DNA of 64,000 nt from an uncultured Pelagibacteraceae bacterium (GCA_902596675.1 CACJUO010000002.1:1-64000); one strand, 5' to 3'; shown: positions 52,558 through 60,920, counted from the first letter of the stretch. Numbers and translations: made by a program. Notes: generated by a model from the sequence alone, not told the origin.

Positions 52558-53231
52558 GTTTGAAATCCGTATTTTTTTTCTAAATTCTTTACAATATTGT
52601 GAATTATAAAAGTTAAAAATAAATATATTATTCCTGCAGTAATAAAAGCTTCGAATGGCTTAAAAGTTAAAACGTTTACTTTTCTAGCTTCTCCCATTAA
52701 ATCCATAATTGTTATTACACTTGCCAAAGATGTACCTTTTAGCATTAAAATTATCTCATTACCATAAGCAGGTAGTGATTGTTTTATTGCTATTGGGATT
52801 TGTATTTTATAAAAAGTAATTTTCTTTGAGACGCCTAAACTTTGTGCAGCCTCTATATAACCCTCTTTTATTGTTTGGAAAGCCGATCTTAAAATTTCAG
52901 ATGTGTAAGCTCCAGTATTTAGTGAAAAGGCAATAATTGCACACCAATAAGGTTCTCTAATAATCACCCATAAAAATGAATTTCGTAGAAATTCAATATT
53001 AGCTAAACCATAATAGATTAAATATAACTGAACAAGTAACGGTGTACCTCTAAAAAAATAAGAGTAACCATAGGCAAACTTATTAATTAAAGGATTATTG
53101 TTAATCCTTAGAATTGCAAAAAATAGACCAATTAACAGTCCAAAAAACATAGAGGATATTAGAAGTTTGAAAGTTATGACTGTCCCATTTAACAAGCTAG
53201 GAAAAATACTAATCATTAAATTTATATCCAT
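52554..53231 (-). CDS. Polar amino acid ABC transporter permease (HisM type)
   Basis: A 225-residue inner-membrane permease with about five spans. The N-terminal FPSLLNGTVITFKLLISSMFFG and FRGTPLLVQLYLIYYGL are typical of the HisM/GlnP family. The EAA loop for the ATPase is EAAQSLGVSKKITFYKIQIPIAIKQSLPA (about residues 132-160). Overlaps the sister permease by one base. No ATP-binding subunit lies in this operon, so it must borrow one from elsewhere. Confidence 0.93.
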   Translation of the reverse strand: MDINLMISIFPSLLNGTVITFKLLISSMFFGLLIGLFFAILRINNNPLINKFAYGYSYFFRGTPLLVQLYLIYYGLANIEFLRNSFLWVIIREPYWCAIIAFSLNTGAYTSEILRSAFQTIKEGYIEAAQSLGVSKKITFYKIQIPIAIKQSLPAYGNEIILMLKGTSLASVITIMDLMGEARKVNVLTFKPFEAFITAGIIYLFLTFIIHNIVKNLEKKYGFQT

Positions 53232-53923
53232 TAGTATCCTTTGTTAAATCTAATTTCTAATTTGTTGATTATTTTCATGCTCAAAAATGTGAGAACTAAA
53301 TATAGAGCTGCAGCAACAGAATAAAAAAATAATGGATCTCTTGTAGATCCTGCAGCGATATAGGACTGTCTCATAATTTCTACCAACCCTGTCACAGATA
53401 TTAAAGATGTATCCTTTAATGTAATTTGCCAAACGTTACTTAAGTTTGGAATAGATAGTCTCAACATCTGTGGTAAAATAACTTTATAAAATTGAATACT
53501 TTTCTTTATTCCTAAAACTTGAGATGCTTCGAATTGACCTTTATCAATTGACAATATTGCTCCTCTAAAAACTTCTGTTGAATATGCTCCTGATATAATC
53601 CCTATCGCAAGAGCACCAGTTATAAATGCATTAATCTCAATATAACCATCATATCCAAAAATTGAGGCAACATACATTACTGCTCCTGTGCCGCCAAAAA
53701 ATAATAAATAAATTACTAACAGCTCTGGAACACCTCTAATAATTGTAGTGTAACAATTTCCAATTACATTAAGTGTTTTATTTTTAGATAATTTTAAAGG
53801 AGTAAATATTAATGCAAACACAAATCCAATTGCCATTGCAGCGATTGATACAGCAATTGTCATTAGGGTTGCGAAAAATAGTTCGTCTCCCCAACCAGTA
53901 TCTCCAAATGATAGAAGTTCCAT
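53231..53923 (-). CDS. Polar amino acid ABC transporter permease (HisQ type)
   Basis: A 230-residue permease paralogous to the previous one. Signatures: LFFATLMTIAVSIAAMAIGF, TIIRGVPELLVIYLLFFGG, and the EAA loop EASQVLGIKKSIQFYKVILPQMLRLSIPN. The pair forms the heterodimeric channel fed by the binding protein upstream. The ATG comes 7 bases after a 10-bp hairpin and has no evident Shine-Dalgarno. Confidence 0.93.
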   Translation of the reverse strand: MELLSFGDTGWGDELFFATLMTIAVSIAAMAIGFVFALIFTPLKLSKNKTLNVIGNCYTTIIRGVPELLVIYLLFFGGTGAVMYVASIFGYDGYIEINAFITGALAIGIISGAYSTEVFRGAILSIDKGQFEASQVLGIKKSIQFYKVILPQMLRLSIPNLSNVWQITLKDTSLISVTGLVEIMRQSYIAAGSTRDPLFFYSVAAALYLVLTFLSMKIINKLEIRFNKGY

Positions 53924-53930
53924 ATAGATT

Positions 53931-53953
53931 GGCGACTATATATTATAGTCGCC
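53931..53953 (-). terminator. Hairpin between binding-protein and permease genes (no U-tract)
   Basis: A 10-bp perfect stem, GGCGACTATA with TATAGTCGCC, and a 3-base loop. It stands in the 44-base gap between the stop of the binding-protein gene and the permease ATG. No U run follows, so it is better explained as a 3' exonuclease barrier protecting the binding-protein mRNA or as a block near the permease start than as a terminator. Confidence 0.75.
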
Positions 53954-53967
53954 ACATCTAAAATTAA

Positions 53968-54795
53968 TTACATAGAAGCGTCAAAACCAAACCATTTAAT
54001 AGCAATTCTACTAATATGGCCGTCTTTTCTTGCTTTATCTATAGCTTTATTAAAGGCTTTTAAAAGTTTAGTGTCATCTTTTCTAATACCTACTCCAACA
54101 CCATTACCAAATGCACCACCTGAAAAAGTTGGTCCCACAAGTACAACAGCTTCACCAGACTTTTCAGCATAATCGGTAAATGCAACCGCAGCAGCTAATG
54201 CTACATCACATCTTCCGTTAGATAAATCAAGGTTAACCTCATCTTGTGTCTTGTAAGTTTTTAAATTTACTTTTCCTACATCTCCAGACTCAAGAAAGTT
54301 TTGGTGAATTGTACCAATTTGAGTACAAACTGTTTTTCCCGATAAAGCAGATGTTAATGTTTTCATTGCTTTATTAACAGCTGATCCGCCTAGGTTTAAG
54401 TTTACAGCATCAGGAGTGTCTATTCCTTCAAGATCTGAACCTTTCATAACTGCTAAAGATGCAACTTCATCTGCATATCCTTGTGAAAAATTAATTGTTT
54501 TCATTCTTTCCTCAGTGATTGACATTCCGGCCATAATTGCATCAAATTTTTTAGATGTTAATGCCGGTATCATACCGTCCCAATCTTGTTCAACTATTTC
54601 ACATTGTTGACCGATATATCTGCATAACTGCCAAGCCAGTTCTACTTCAAAACCAATTAATTTCCCTGAAGCATCTTTTGAATTCCAGGGAGGATAAGCG
54701 CCCTCTGTTCCAATTCTTATTTTATCAGCATTAGAACTGCTGATTAAAAATAAAGAAATTATAATCGAAAAAAAAGTTTTTTTTAATATATTCAT
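53968..54795 (-). CDS. Polar amino acid ABC transporter binding protein (LAO/HisJ-like)
   Basis: A 275-residue periplasmic protein: signal peptide to about residue 23 (ending SSNADK), then IRIGTEGAYPPWNSKDASGKLIGFEVEL, the classical opening of basic/polar amino-acid binding proteins, then EQDWDGMIPALTSKKFDAIMAGMSITEERMKTINFSQGY with the conserved Arg of the ligand site. Close to lysine/arginine/ornithine or octopine binding types. A GGAGG lies 4-5 bases before the ATG. The neighbouring polyamine gene makes ornithine, arginine or related ligands attractive, but this is inference. Confidence 0.92.
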   Translation of the reverse strand: MNILKKTFFSIIISLFLISSSNADKIRIGTEGAYPPWNSKDASGKLIGFEVELAWQLCRYIGQQCEIVEQDWDGMIPALTSKKFDAIMAGMSITEERMKTINFSQGYADEVASLAVMKGSDLEGIDTPDAVNLNLGGSAVNKAMKTLTSALSGKTVCTQIGTIHQNFLESGDVGKVNLKTYKTQDEVNLDLSNGRCDVALAAAVAFTDYAEKSGEAVVLVGPTFSGGAFGNGVGVGIRKDDTKLLKAFNKAIDKARKDGHISRIAIKWFGFDASM

Positions 54796-54852
54796 TATTT
54801 CCTCCGTTAAAATTTAATTATTTCATAAATTGATAGAATAAAAAAGAAAATT

Positions 54853-55896
54853 CTAATGATTTATAGATGATGAAAAGTTCCAAGAGCAGTCAAAACTAGG
54901 TATGTAAACTCTCGATAATTTTGTATTACCAAAATTTTTATTAAATACATTAAGCCAGTTATTTACTTGATCAGGTTTTTTATCCTGACTGCCTACTTGA
55001 GCTGTTATTACACCTTTTGGTTTTAATATTCTTTCTAAGGCATTCATATTTTTTGCAGCTAGGTCGATGCAGTACTGATCATCATTTAAATCAACAAATA
55101 TTTGATCATAAGTATTATCGTTAACTGTTTTAATACTTTCAAAAGCATCTCCCCAAACACAATTTACTGAATTTTTTTCTGTAGCTTTGTTTCCAATTTT
55201 TGCTAAGTGTTTGTCGCAAACATTTACAACCTCTGGATCTAATTCAAACCAATCAATAAAACCAAAATTTTTTGAAATACACTCTCTTGCAACACCTCCG
55301 TCACCTCCACCAATTATTGCAGCTTTTTCTTTATTTGAATTTAGATTAAGTCCAGAGTTAACAAATGTTGAGCTATATAAGTGCTCATCACTCTCAGCCA
55401 CCTGAATTTCATTATCTATGAAAAGTGCTTTACCAAACTGTTCTAATTCTAAAATTTCTATTTGCTGTCCAACCTCAGATTTAAATTTTTCTAAAATTTT
55501 TTTAACTATGTAAGACTTCTTTAGACCCGGAGAGCTATAATTGTCATGATAATGGTCTATAGTATCCCTATTAAATTTTTTAATAATTATATTTGTATGA
55601 TCAATTTCCTCTTTAATAACATCCAAAGCTACTAAAGGGGATACCTTTGCACATGTAAAAAAATCAAAACTTATTATGCCTTTTTCAGGAAATGTATGAA
55701 AACTTATATGGCTTTCTGCGAGTAAAGCTACAAGGGTAAATCCTTGTGGTTCAAACTTATATTTTGTTATTTCTAATACTGTTACTTTTGCAATTTTTGC
55801 AATTTTATAGACTAATTTTTCATAAAAAGCTGGATCGTATTCTTTCTTTGTTCCTAAAATATCAAGTGTAATATGTTCTCCAACTTTTGTTATCAT
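54853..55896 (-). CDS. Fused S-adenosylmethionine decarboxylase - spermidine synthase
   Basis: A 347-residue fusion. Residues 1-115 are a class 1b AdoMet decarboxylase (SpeD) with the self-cleavage site AESH (Ser62, becoming the pyruvoyl group), the processing His67 in SFHTFPE and the acid Cys82 in FFTCAK. Residues about 120-345 are a spermidine synthase (SpeE) with GGGDGG (196-201), ELDPEVV (acidic residue at 218), WGDAF (Asp250) and FVDLNDDQY with a catalytic Asp. The protein should make decarboxylated AdoMet and use it at once to aminopropylate putrescine. It lies one base after a class II aldolase gene and 57 bases before the amino-acid binding protein. Confidence 0.92.
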   Translation of the reverse strand: MITKVGEHITLDILGTKKEYDPAFYEKLVYKIAKIAKVTVLEITKYKFEPQGFTLVALLAESHISFHTFPEKGIISFDFFTCAKVSPLVALDVIKEEIDHTNIIIKKFNRDTIDHYHDNYSSPGLKKSYIVKKILEKFKSEVGQQIEILELEQFGKALFIDNEIQVAESDEHLYSSTFVNSGLNLNSNKEKAAIIGGGDGGVARECISKNFGFIDWFELDPEVVNVCDKHLAKIGNKATEKNSVNCVWGDAFESIKTVNDNTYDQIFVDLNDDQYCIDLAAKNMNALERILKPKGVITAQVGSQDKKPDQVNNWLNVFNKNFGNTKLSRVYIPSFDCSWNFSSSINH

Positions 55897-55897
55897 T

Positions 55898-56527
55898 CTA
55901 ATTTTTTTTATATGTTTTGCTCTTATTTAAAACTTTTTTCATTTCATTTAAACTTAAAAGTTTAGGCCGTCCTAATAAGAGAGCTTTGATGTACTGTTTG
56001 GCAAGATTATCTACTTCCTCTGCTAATTCAAATGCTTCTGCAAGACTAGATCCAAATGTGATCTGTCCATGATTGGCGATTAAACATGCTAATCTGTTTT
56101 TTAAAGCTTTAAGAATATTTTTTGATAATTCTCTCGTTCCGTAAGTTGCATATTTTGCACATTTAATATCTGATCCGCCAGCTAAGGCCACCATGTAATG
56201 AAATGCAGGTATTTTTTTATTATGTGTTGATAGAGCTGTAGCATTTGTAGAATGAGAATGAACTATTGCTTTAGCATTTTTCTTTGAAATATATATGTCT
56301 TGATGAAATCTCCATTCAGAAGAAGGTTTTTGTTTATTATTAAACTCACCTTTTAGATTTACAAAAACAATATCTTTTACTTTTAAAGATGAATATTTTT
56401 GACCTGAGGGTGTTATTAGAAATCCATTTTTATATCTTATTGAAATATTACCTGATCTTAATGCTGATAATTTTTTATCATTAAGCATTTTAGCAAATTT
56501 AATAATTTCTTTTTTTTGTAGTTTCAT
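55898..56527 (-). CDS. Class II aldolase (fuculose-phosphate aldolase/Ald2-like)
   Basis: The track's start at 56620 runs into the divergent BKACE gene; the ATG at 56527 (MKLQKKEIIKFAKML) gives 209 residues. Features: SGNISIRY, ITPSGQKYSSL, PSSEWRFHQDIY (catalytic Glu), zinc ligands in VHSHSTNATAL and ANHGQITFG, and the stretch HYMVALAGGSDIKCAKYATYGTRELS. It cleaves or forms a ketose 1-phosphate, giving dihydroxyacetone phosphate. Next to the SpeD-SpeE fusion, a role in salvage of methylthioadenosine (5-methylthioribulose- or 5-deoxyribulose-1-phosphate) is possible. Confidence 0.85.
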   Translation of the reverse strand: MKLQKKEIIKFAKMLNDKKLSALRSGNISIRYKNGFLITPSGQKYSSLKVKDIVFVNLKGEFNNKQKPSSEWRFHQDIYISKKNAKAIVHSHSTNATALSTHNKKIPAFHYMVALAGGSDIKCAKYATYGTRELSKNILKALKNRLACLIANHGQITFGSSLAEAFELAEEVDNLAKQYIKALLLGRPKLLSLNEMKKVLNKSKTYKKN

Positions 56528-56571
56528 TTTATTTATATATAATAATTCTAAAATTTGATTAGAATCAATAT

Positions 56572-57357
56572 ATGGCTTTTTTTCAACCAGATAAATTACC
56601 GAGTTTAATGGTTGCTCCAAATGGAGCTAGAAAAGTAAAGAAAGATCATCCTGAAGTACCTTTAACAATAAAAGAGACTGTTGAAGTAGCTAAAAACTGC
56701 TTTGAAGCAGGTGCTAAAGCAATCCATTTACATGTAAGAAATGATAAAGGAGAACATGTGCTTGATGCTGGCTTGTATAAAGAAGCTTTAAAAGAGTTAG
56801 AATTTCAAGTTCCAAATATGCACATACAAGTTACAACTGAGGCAATAGGAAAATATTCCCCAGATGATATGAGGAAACTTGCTTATGATGTTACCCCACC
56901 AGGAACTTCTATTGGCACATCTGAATTAATACCCTCCAGAAAGCCCACAATAGAAGATATTAAATTGTATAAATATTTGACTGAAGCTGGGACAAAAATT
57001 CAACATATTTTGTATAACCCAGATGACATAGATTTATTAATTGATCTTTTGAAAAAATCAGAAATTCCTGTAGATGGGGTGTGGTGTTTATTTGTAATTG
57101 GTCATTACACTGGCAAAATTAGTTATCCAGAAAAAATTCCTGAGTTCATTGAAAAAATGAAAGTAAATAGTATTAATTTTGACTGGTCTATATGTGCATT
57201 TGGAAAAGAAGAAATGAGTTGTCTAGAAAAGGCAGTTAGTCTAGGTGGCAAGATAAGAGTAGGATTTGAAAACTCTTTATTTATGCCGGACGGAGAAATT
57301 GCACCTGATAATCATTCAAAGATAAAAGCAGTAAATAAGCTTTTTAATTTATCTTAA
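56572..57357 (+). CDS. BKACE family beta-keto acid cleavage enzyme (DUF849)
   Basis: A 261-residue TIM-barrel enzyme. The N-terminus SLMVAPNGARKVKKDHPEVPLT, the zinc HxH in KAIHLHVRND (His52, His54), and GGKIRVGFENSLFMPDGEIA near the end match the 3-keto-5-aminohexanoate cleavage (Kce/BKACE) family, which uses acetyl-CoA to split a 3-oxo acid into acetoacetate and a new CoA ester. It is slightly shorter than the usual 275-300. Substrate is unknown. It is divergent from the aldolase and convergent with the aromatic hydroxylase (9-base overlap). Confidence 0.9.
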   Translation: MAFFQPDKLPSLMVAPNGARKVKKDHPEVPLTIKETVEVAKNCFEAGAKAIHLHVRNDKGEHVLDAGLYKEALKELEFQVPNMHIQVTTEAIGKYSPDDMRKLAYDVTPPGTSIGTSELIPSRKPTIEDIKLYKYLTEAGTKIQHILYNPDDIDLLIDLLKKSEIPVDGVWCLFVIGHYTGKISYPEKIPEFIEKMKVNSINFDWSICAFGKEEMSCLEKAVSLGGKIRVGFENSLFMPDGEIAPDNHSKIKAVNKLFNLS

Positions 57358-58809
57358 AATATTTGAATATTTTTTTAAAATCGAATTAAATTCTTGATTT
57401 GAATTAGCAGAACCCAAAATAAATCTATCTGGTCTTACTAAAATAGCTTTTGAATTAATATTTTTTAAATAGGCTGATATACTTTTTAAGTTATTCACTT
57501 TTAGTAAAGAACAATTTTTTATATTTTTTGCTTTAATTCCAGATGACATTATTATAATTCCTTTTTTTGAAAAATAATCGTCCAAATTTTTTTTATTTTT
57601 TAATTTAAATTGAGGAAAAATTTTTCCTCTATTTTTATCTTTCACATGTCCTATACCATCTCCTAATTTTGGTTTAATGGATTGCATACTTTTAATGCCT
57701 TTATCATTAGAACTTATATTTTTAGTTATTTGTATAGATTCTACTGCATTTACAAACTCTCCCATTCTCATAGTTGTTTCAATATATTCTTTAGCATTAA
57801 GCGACCTTTCAGATTGATATGAATTTAAAAGAGCCTCATTATGTTTAACCCTTAAGCATAATGAAATTTTCCATGCTAGATTCGATGCATCTCTTATTCC
57901 AGCGCACATTCCTTGTCCCATAAATGGAGGCATTAAATGAGCTGCATCACCAGCAATAAATATTCTACCATTACGCCATTTTCTCGCTATTTCTGATTTA
58001 AAGGTATAAACAGTTTTCCTTTCAAGTATAGCTTCACTTTTCTTAATCCAAGGTTTTAAAAAATTCCAAATATAATTTTCAGATAAAACTTTTTTTTCGC
58101 TAAGATTTTTTTTAATTGCAAATTCCCATCTTCTTCTTTTGCCGACATTTCTACAGTAAGTTGCCGGTTGTTTAGGATTTGAATACTGAATTGTCCTATC
58201 CGGTAAATTTTTTTTATTCTTTTTTAAAATTAGGTCTACAACTGCCCATTTCTGTGTAAACCCTAAGTTATTCATCTTTGTTTTCATTTGTCTTCTAGTA
58301 ATTGAATTGGCTCCATCACATCCAACTAAATATTTTGACTTTATATTAAAAATTTTTTTGCTTTTGGAATTTATATATTTGATATTTACATTATTTTTAG
58401 AATTTTTAATTTTTAATACATTGGCATTTTGCTCTATTAATACTTTTTTATAACTTTTTAATCTTTTTCTGAGCTGTTTTTCCAAATCTGGTTGATGGAA
58501 TCTATAACTTGGGTACCAACCATTATCTGTAATTTTTTTTGGTCTAGGCCAATCTAATATTACTTTTTGCTTCGAATTAACAAATTTTGTACCTTTGTTT
58601 ATGATAGTATATTTCAAAAAATTTTTTGTTATCCCTATAGTTTGAAATACCCTCATTATTTCATCATCAAAATGAACAGCTCTGGGTAATGGATAAAAAC
58701 TTTCTTCTTTATCAAGTATTAAAATTGAAAAACCATGCATAGCAAATAGATTTGCTAAAGTTCCCCCCGTAGGACCTAATCCTACAATAACTATATCAAA
58801 TTCTCTCAT
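57349..58809 (-). CDS. FAD-dependent aromatic hydroxylase (MhpA-like)
   Basis: A 486-residue class A flavin monooxygenase. Motifs: the dinucleotide fold VGLGPTGGTLANLFAMHG (residues 9-26), the DG motif VGCDGANSITRRQM (about residues 163-176) and the GD motif IFIAGDAAHLMPPFMGQGM (about residues 272-290), then CAGIRDASNLAWKI. This is closest in pattern to 3-(3-hydroxyphenyl)propionate hydroxylase and resorcinol-type hydroxylases that add an ortho hydroxyl. It is 100 or so residues shorter than E. coli MhpA at the C-terminus. It follows the extradiol dioxygenase gene by 11 bases, as expected for hydroxylation then ring cleavage. Confidence 0.87.
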   Translation of the reverse strand: MREFDIVIVGLGPTGGTLANLFAMHGFSILILDKEESFYPLPRAVHFDDEIMRVFQTIGITKNFLKYTIINKGTKFVNSKQKVILDWPRPKKITDNGWYPSYRFHQPDLEKQLRKRLKSYKKVLIEQNANVLKIKNSKNNVNIKYINSKSKKIFNIKSKYLVGCDGANSITRRQMKTKMNNLGFTQKWAVVDLILKKNKKNLPDRTIQYSNPKQPATYCRNVGKRRRWEFAIKKNLSEKKVLSENYIWNFLKPWIKKSEAILERKTVYTFKSEIARKWRNGRIFIAGDAAHLMPPFMGQGMCAGIRDASNLAWKISLCLRVKHNEALLNSYQSERSLNAKEYIETTMRMGEFVNAVESIQITKNISSNDKGIKSMQSIKPKLGDGIGHVKDKNRGKIFPQFKLKNKKNLDDYFSKKGIIIMSSGIKAKNIKNCSLLKVNNLKSISAYLKNINSKAILVRPDRFILGSANSNQEFNSILKKYSNILR

Positions 58810-58820
58810 TGATATTTTTA

Positions 58821-59795
58821 TTAATTTTTTTTATTTAAGTTAGAATATAACCAAGGACAATCGATTAACAATGGCGCTTGTTTTCCTTGAGATGCAGTCT
58901 CAAGTCTTTTATTTCTGAATTTCATTCTTTCTTCATCAGGTAAATAAAGTCTTTCATGTCCCCAAAAACTAGGTCCCTCAAATGTTTCTATAGGTTGCCA
59001 AGTTGCTGGGTCAATAATTCGCCCTCCCCAGCCATTTTCAATAAAAAAACCAGATGGTGTTATTGAATAAAAAGATGTCATGTAATCATTTGTATGTCTT
59101 CCCATTGTATAAGCGATTGCATTATCTTTATACTGTAATAGGTCATAACCTTGGCCAACATCATCAAGATTATTATATTCAACCATAAAATGGTGAAAGC
59201 CTGTTCTTCCAGAACCAAACAACGCTAAACTATGGTGCCTTCCATTAACATGAAAAAAACATAATGATATAGGTGTATGGCTATAATCACTAATTTTAAA
59301 GCCCATTATATCTCTGTAAAAAGGTATTAAATCGTCAATTTTTTTTACATGAACAACAGCGTGTCCCATTCCTAAAGCTCCTGTCTTAAATCCAGAAATA
59401 GGTCTTCCAGGCTTAAAAGGATCAGTATCTAACATTGGTTTATAAACAAGTTCTATATGGTTTCCTTGTGGATCATCAAAATAAATTAAATCTTCAACAA
59501 AACGTTTATCTGCTAAAGAAGATTTGCCTTGTTGAACAACTGTTTTATTTTTTTCAAGTTTTGATGCAAAAATTTGAAGATCTTCTTTTGTTTCAACTTC
59601 CCACCCTAAAAAACCAAGGTTATCTCCATTTTCGCCTGTGATAGTTAATCTTTGTTTTTGATCATCCATACGAAAAGATAAAATATCTTTTCCACGATCT
59701 ATCTTTTGCATACCTAAGTACTTTTGTGAATAAATAGACCAATCCTCAAATTTATCAGAATTAACTCCAATATAACTAAGTGCTTTAACTGCCAT
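58821..59795 (-). CDS. Extradiol ring-cleavage dioxygenase (VOC/type I, BphC-like)
   Basis: A 324-residue two-domain VOC protein. The iron triad of type I extradiol enzymes is intact: His145 in GMGHAVVHV, His201/202 in TGFHHFMVEY and Glu253 in GFFIENGWG. Second-sphere residues HHSLALF and DYMTSFY also agree. It should open a catechol-type ring next to the hydroxyls. The N-terminal domain (1-120) is the degenerate half (FDDPQGNHIELVY). The C-terminal tail of about 60 residues (WQPIETFEGPSFWGHERLYLP) is common in family members acting on larger catechols. Substrate unknown. Confidence 0.9.
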   Translation of the reverse strand: MAVKALSYIGVNSDKFEDWSIYSQKYLGMQKIDRGKDILSFRMDDQKQRLTITGENGDNLGFLGWEVETKEDLQIFASKLEKNKTVVQQGKSSLADKRFVEDLIYFDDPQGNHIELVYKPMLDTDPFKPGRPISGFKTGALGMGHAVVHVKKIDDLIPFYRDIMGFKISDYSHTPISLCFFHVNGRHHSLALFGSGRTGFHHFMVEYNNLDDVGQGYDLLQYKDNAIAYTMGRHTNDYMTSFYSITPSGFFIENGWGGRIIDPATWQPIETFEGPSFWGHERLYLPDEERMKFRNKRLETASQGKQAPLLIDCPWLYSNLNKKN

Positions 59796-59820
59796 TTTAT
59801 TAATATACTAGATTTTGAAA

Positions 59821-59846
59821 GAGCCCGCTATGAAATTAGCGGGCTC
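59821..59846 (-). terminator. GC-rich hairpin after the second dctP
   Basis: A 10-bp perfect stem, GAGCCCGCTA with TAGCGGGCTC, loop of 6 bases, 12 bases after the dctP stop. In the transcript it is followed by a weak U run (UUUC). It is one of the most GC-rich spots in the window. It probably ends part of the transcripts or protects dctP mRNA before the dioxygenase gene. Confidence 0.8.
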
Positions 59847-59858
59847 GGAATTAAACGA

Positions 59859-60872
59859 TTAACCGTCTATTTTAGAAATTACTTCTCTTGCTCTTTTTAA
59901 AACAGCATCTCCATCAAGGCCTTTGCCTTTCATTTCTGCTAACCAGTCTGCTTCGATTGGAGCTAATATTTTTTTGTATTCAGCTAGAACTGAGTCTGAT
60001 GCAACAGTAATCTCATGACCAGGCGTGTTTTCAACCTGTACCTTCATTTTAGCATTCTGAGTATCAATAAGATTAGAAGCCCAGTCTCCGAACCACTGAC
60101 CTGAATGTTTATCAATACATCCTTTTGCTGCTGAAGAAAGGCCATTATACTTACCTTCATTCATTATTAATCCAAATGTTGCATTAGTAATGTTAACCTC
60201 TGTATGATATTTTGTTACATCGAATAATCTAAATGAACCAATAGCTGTATAAGGAAATGGAGTTCCATCTATAACACCTTTGTTTAGTGCTTCAGAAGTT
60301 CCGGGCGCTGGTACTTTCACTCCTGTTGCTCCTAAAGTTTTAAGTATAGTTCCAGCTATTTTGCTTGGTACTCTCATTTTTTTACCTTTGAAATCTGCAG
60401 GTTTGACTACTTTTGTATCCTTCATATGGATTTGATATCCAGGGTTGGAATGTAAACCTATAAGTTTAATTCCAGCCATTTCTTTATCAAGGTAACCTTC
60501 CTCATAAAGAGTGTTCAAAGCTCTAGATCCTGCTTTTGAAGTTTTTGTTAAAAATGGTAATTCAACAACAGAACTTAGTGGGAATTGACCACCAATGTAT
60601 CCTAATACTGTCCAAGAGATATCTGCTACACCTGATGTTACAATATCATATTGTTTAGGAGGACTTCCTAAAACTCCACCTGCATACATTTTTACATTTA
60701 AAGCACCATTTGAGCATTTATTTACCTTATCTGCCCAAGCAGCTAAAATCTTACTTGCTATGAATGCTTTTGGTGGTTCAAAAGTTGCCAACTTTAATTC
60801 AGTAGCAGAAGCTGAACTAATAATGCCTAAGGAAAAGATTCCTAAAACAATTCCAATTAATTTTTTTTTCAT
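59859..60872 (-). CDS. dctP: TRAP transporter substrate-binding protein (DctP family)
   Basis: A 337-residue periplasmic binding protein with a signal peptide (MKKKLIGIVLGIFSLGIISSASA). The mature part starts TELKLATFEPPKAFIASKILAAW and includes the carboxylate-binding region ADFKGKKMRVPSKIAGTILKTLGATGV (Arg about residue 166). A strong AGAGGG precedes the ATG. Its permeases are divergent at 61840. Neighbouring ring-cleavage genes suggest an aromatic or phenolic acid ligand; binding proteins of this length and opening include aromatic-acid TRAP types, but this remains inference. Confidence 0.9.
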   Translation of the reverse strand: MKKKLIGIVLGIFSLGIISSASATELKLATFEPPKAFIASKILAAWADKVNKCSNGALNVKMYAGGVLGSPPKQYDIVTSGVADISWTVLGYIGGQFPLSSVVELPFLTKTSKAGSRALNTLYEEGYLDKEMAGIKLIGLHSNPGYQIHMKDTKVVKPADFKGKKMRVPSKIAGTILKTLGATGVKVPAPGTSEALNKGVIDGTPFPYTAIGSFRLFDVTKYHTEVNITNATFGLIMNEGKYNGLSSAAKGCIDKHSGQWFGDWASNLIDTQNAKMKVQVENTPGHEITVASDSVLAEYKKILAPIEADWLAEMKGKGLDGDAVLKRAREVISKIDG

Positions 60873-60920
60873 ATTAATTTCCCTCTGTTAAAAATAATTT
60901 AAGAAAGTCTATAGTGAAAT

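Noticed and set aside
56528-56620. N-terminal extension of the class II aldolase ORF
   Set aside because: It overlaps the divergent BKACE start; the internal ATG at 56527 gives the usual family length.
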